7,716 nt of DNA from Faecimorpha stercoravium (lineage in GTDB: Bacteria; Bacillota; Clostridia; Lachnospirales; Bianqueaceae): contig DVGT01000041.1 of NCBI GenBank assembly GCA_018712555.1, forward strand, positions 1 to 7,716, read 5' to 3'. The position numbers and the translations under genes are program-made. Below are positions 7,037 to 7,716 of the stretch, piece after piece. The notes beneath the pieces were generated by a model that was not told the DNA's origin, searched no databases, and saw only the letters and a program-made list of their open reading frames with translations. Position 1 is the first letter of the stretch, and each line of letters starts with the position of its first letter.

Positions 7037-7334
7037 TTTCGTTCCTTTTAGAATTGATTTGTACGCAGTTCCACAGGAATGTGTTGCAGAATTGTTGTGT
7101 TACGTATAATTCTGAGTGCATCTCCGTCCCCGCGAAGTGCGAAATGGAAAAATCTTACAGATTTATACGCATTTCGAAGATTCGCGAGCTGTCAATCTCG
7201 CATCTGTGTACAAATCAGTTTCCTTTAAAACTATTTATACGCAATTCTGCGAAGAGACTTTACAGAATTTCATTTTGCGTATAATTCTGAGGGGCATCTC
7301 CGTCCCCCGCGAAGCTTAAAATGGAAATGTCTTA

Positions 7335-7395
7335 CAGAATTATACGCAATCCTGCGAAGGGACTTTACAGAATTTCATTTTTGCGTATAATTCTG
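7335..7395. repeat. Best-preserved hairpin unit: 15-bp perfect stem
   Basis: CAGAATTATACGCAA (7335-7349) is the exact reverse complement of TTGCGTATAATTCTG (7381-7395), enclosing a 31-base loop. The same 5' arm can also pair with an identical 3' arm at 7275-7289, so neighbouring arms compete for alternative hairpins. There is no T run after it, so it is not an ordinary terminator. Confidence 0.85.
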
Positions 7396-7412
7396 AGGGA
7401 CATATCCGTCCC
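7391..7412. repeat. Linker mini-hairpin with ATCTCCGTCCC core, one of four
   Basis: GGGAC (7397-7401) and GTCCC (7408-7412) enclose ATATCC. Related linkers are at 7110-7131, 7285-7307 and 7620-7642, all sharing (A)TCTCCGTCCC with a G-rich 5' partner. In three of the four linkers the block begins TTCTGAG directly after an I arm. Confidence 0.6.
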
Positions 7413-7660
7413 CACGGCACATTTTATACGCAGTTTGGAGATTCGCCACCTCTCAAATCCCACATTTGCGTATAAATTAGATCCTTTTATAACTGATTAT
7501 ACGCAGGTCAGCAGAGATGCACTTCAGAATCGTAAAATTGCGTATAATTCCATTCCTTTTGCAACTGATTATACGCAATCCTGCGAAGACGCGCCACAAA
7601 ACCACATTTTTGCGTACAAAATAAGGGGAGTCTCCGTCCCTTTACCTCATTTCCAGGCAC

Positions 7661-7688
7661 GACAAAAAGGCGTCCGACATGGCGCCTT
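7661..7688 (-). terminator. Rho-independent terminator for a minus-strand gene
   Basis: Read on the minus strand, AAGGCGCC (7688-7681) pairs with GACGCCTT (7674-7667) around the ATGTCG loop, with one G-U-type pair, and the 3' arm runs into a five-T stretch followed by GTC. On the + strand the hairpin is followed by GTTAAATTTT, a poorer tail. It implies a convergent gene entering from the right. Confidence 0.7.
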
Positions 7689-7689
7689 G

Positions 7690-7716
7690 TTAAATTTTCG
7701 GAAGTGGTTTGTCAGG
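7690..7716 (-). CDS. Possible 3' end of a minus-strand gene (partial)
   Basis: Reading leftward from the window edge on the minus strand, one frame encodes PDKPLPKI followed by a TAA stop at 7692-7690, one base before the terminator stem. Only eight codons are visible, so the product cannot be identified. The call rests on the adjacent minus-strand terminator rather than on the peptide. Confidence 0.3.
   Translation of the reverse strand, partial: PDKPLPKI

Larger units (their letters stand above)
7235..7413 (+). repeat. Tandem duplication of one unit plus long linker, 105-bp period
   Basis: Positions 7235-7306 and 7340-7413 are near-identical direct copies: both run from TTATACGCA through CTGCGAAG, GACTTTACAGAATTTCATTT and TGCGTATAATTCTGAGGG to CCGTCCCC with only a few substitutions and two single-base insertions. 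This is the most recent-looking duplication in the array and shows that a unit plus its linker can be copied together. Confidence 0.85.
6921..7640. repeat. Mosaic array of nine ~51-bp palindromic units (BIME-like)
   Basis: The 9-mer TTATACGCA (D) and its reverse complement TGCGTATAA (I) alternate. D/I start pairs are 6986/7028, 7059/7101, 7163/7205, 7235/7276, 7340/7382, 7424/7467, 7497/7539 and 7569/7611, always 41-43 bases apart; a first copy at 6925/6955 is about 12 bases shorter. Copies 1-4 are partly degenerate, later ones mostly exact. Units are joined by short linkers (21-22 bp, core TTCCTTTT) or longer linkers carrying ATCTCCGTCCC. Inner sequences form subfamilies: 6986 with 7497; 7163 with 7424; 7235 with 7340 and 7569. 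Reading frames through it give low-quality peptides that track the repeat, so it is non-coding. It could be a REP/BIME-like element, a structured RNA, or protein-binding sites. No transposase or CRISPR genes adjoin it, and the alternating orientation and variable linkers exclude a CRISPR. Confidence 0.9.

Noticed and set aside
6982..7319. Two overlapping + strand open frames in the repeat array (100 and 67 codons)
   Set aside because: Their peptides repeat with the DNA repeats (YTQF, FIRNSAK-like stretches), no start signals are present and base use differs from the real genes.
6921..7640. TTATACGCA copies as DnaA boxes of a replication origin, or as plasmid iterons
   Set aside because: The DnaA consensus is TTATCCACA, which differs at two positions in every copy. 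The copies alternate orientation as hairpin arms, and no replication gene or clear AT-rich unwinding region adjoins them.
6921..7640. CRISPR array or integron attC cassettes
   Set aside because: Repeats alternate in orientation, the inner sequences are related to each other rather than unique spacers, no cas or integrase gene is visible, and attC core sites are absent.

Overview
The window looks like chromosomal DNA from an anaerobic, low-to-moderate-GC Bacillota, most likely a gut-type Clostridia (Lachnospiraceae-like). The grounds are strong AGGAGG-type ribosome binding sites, a consensus sigma-A promoter, a two-gene SufC/SufB-like Fe-S assembly pair of the minimal SMS type common in anaerobes, and clostridial-looking relatives of PepC, D-amino-acid transaminase and a GH105 hydrolase. 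The assignment rests on protein character alone; no database search was possible.

Layout. Positions 1-386 are AT-rich and non-coding. They hold an inverted repeat, a pair of 10-bp direct repeats, a perfect TTGACA-18-TATAAT promoter (253-282), and a leader whose first nucleotides can fold into a long interrupted hairpin (287-348) followed by a short T run. Six genes follow, all on the + strand and with short gaps: sufC-like ATPase (387-1103), sufB-like scaffold (1119-2039), MATE-family exporter (2073-3485), PepC/bleomycin-hydrolase-type aminopeptidase (3517-4851), class IV D-amino-acid transaminase (4910-5773) and a cytoplasmic GH105-type unsaturated glycuronyl hydrolase (5793-6845). A 10-bp-stem hairpin at 6872-6896 is the likely operon terminator. 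No internal promoter stood out, so the six genes may be one transcript, although only the first two have an obvious shared task.

The most unusual part is 6921-7640, a non-coding mosaic array. The 9-mer TTATACGCA and its reverse complement TGCGTATAA alternate at a strikingly constant distance (41-43 bases start to start in eight copies), giving about 51-bp hairpin units. The units are joined by two linker classes: a short one of about 21 bp containing TTCCTTTT, and a longer one containing ATCTCCGTCCC. The units fall into sequence subfamilies and seem to be built into a higher-order repeat. One divergent copy has compensatory changes that keep its stem paired. The organisation recalls enterobacterial BIME/REP mosaics, but the sequence matches no family I can name. 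The array lies between the operon terminator and an opposite-facing terminator (7667-7688) that probably ends a minus-strand gene lying beyond the right edge, so it occupies a convergent intergenic space.
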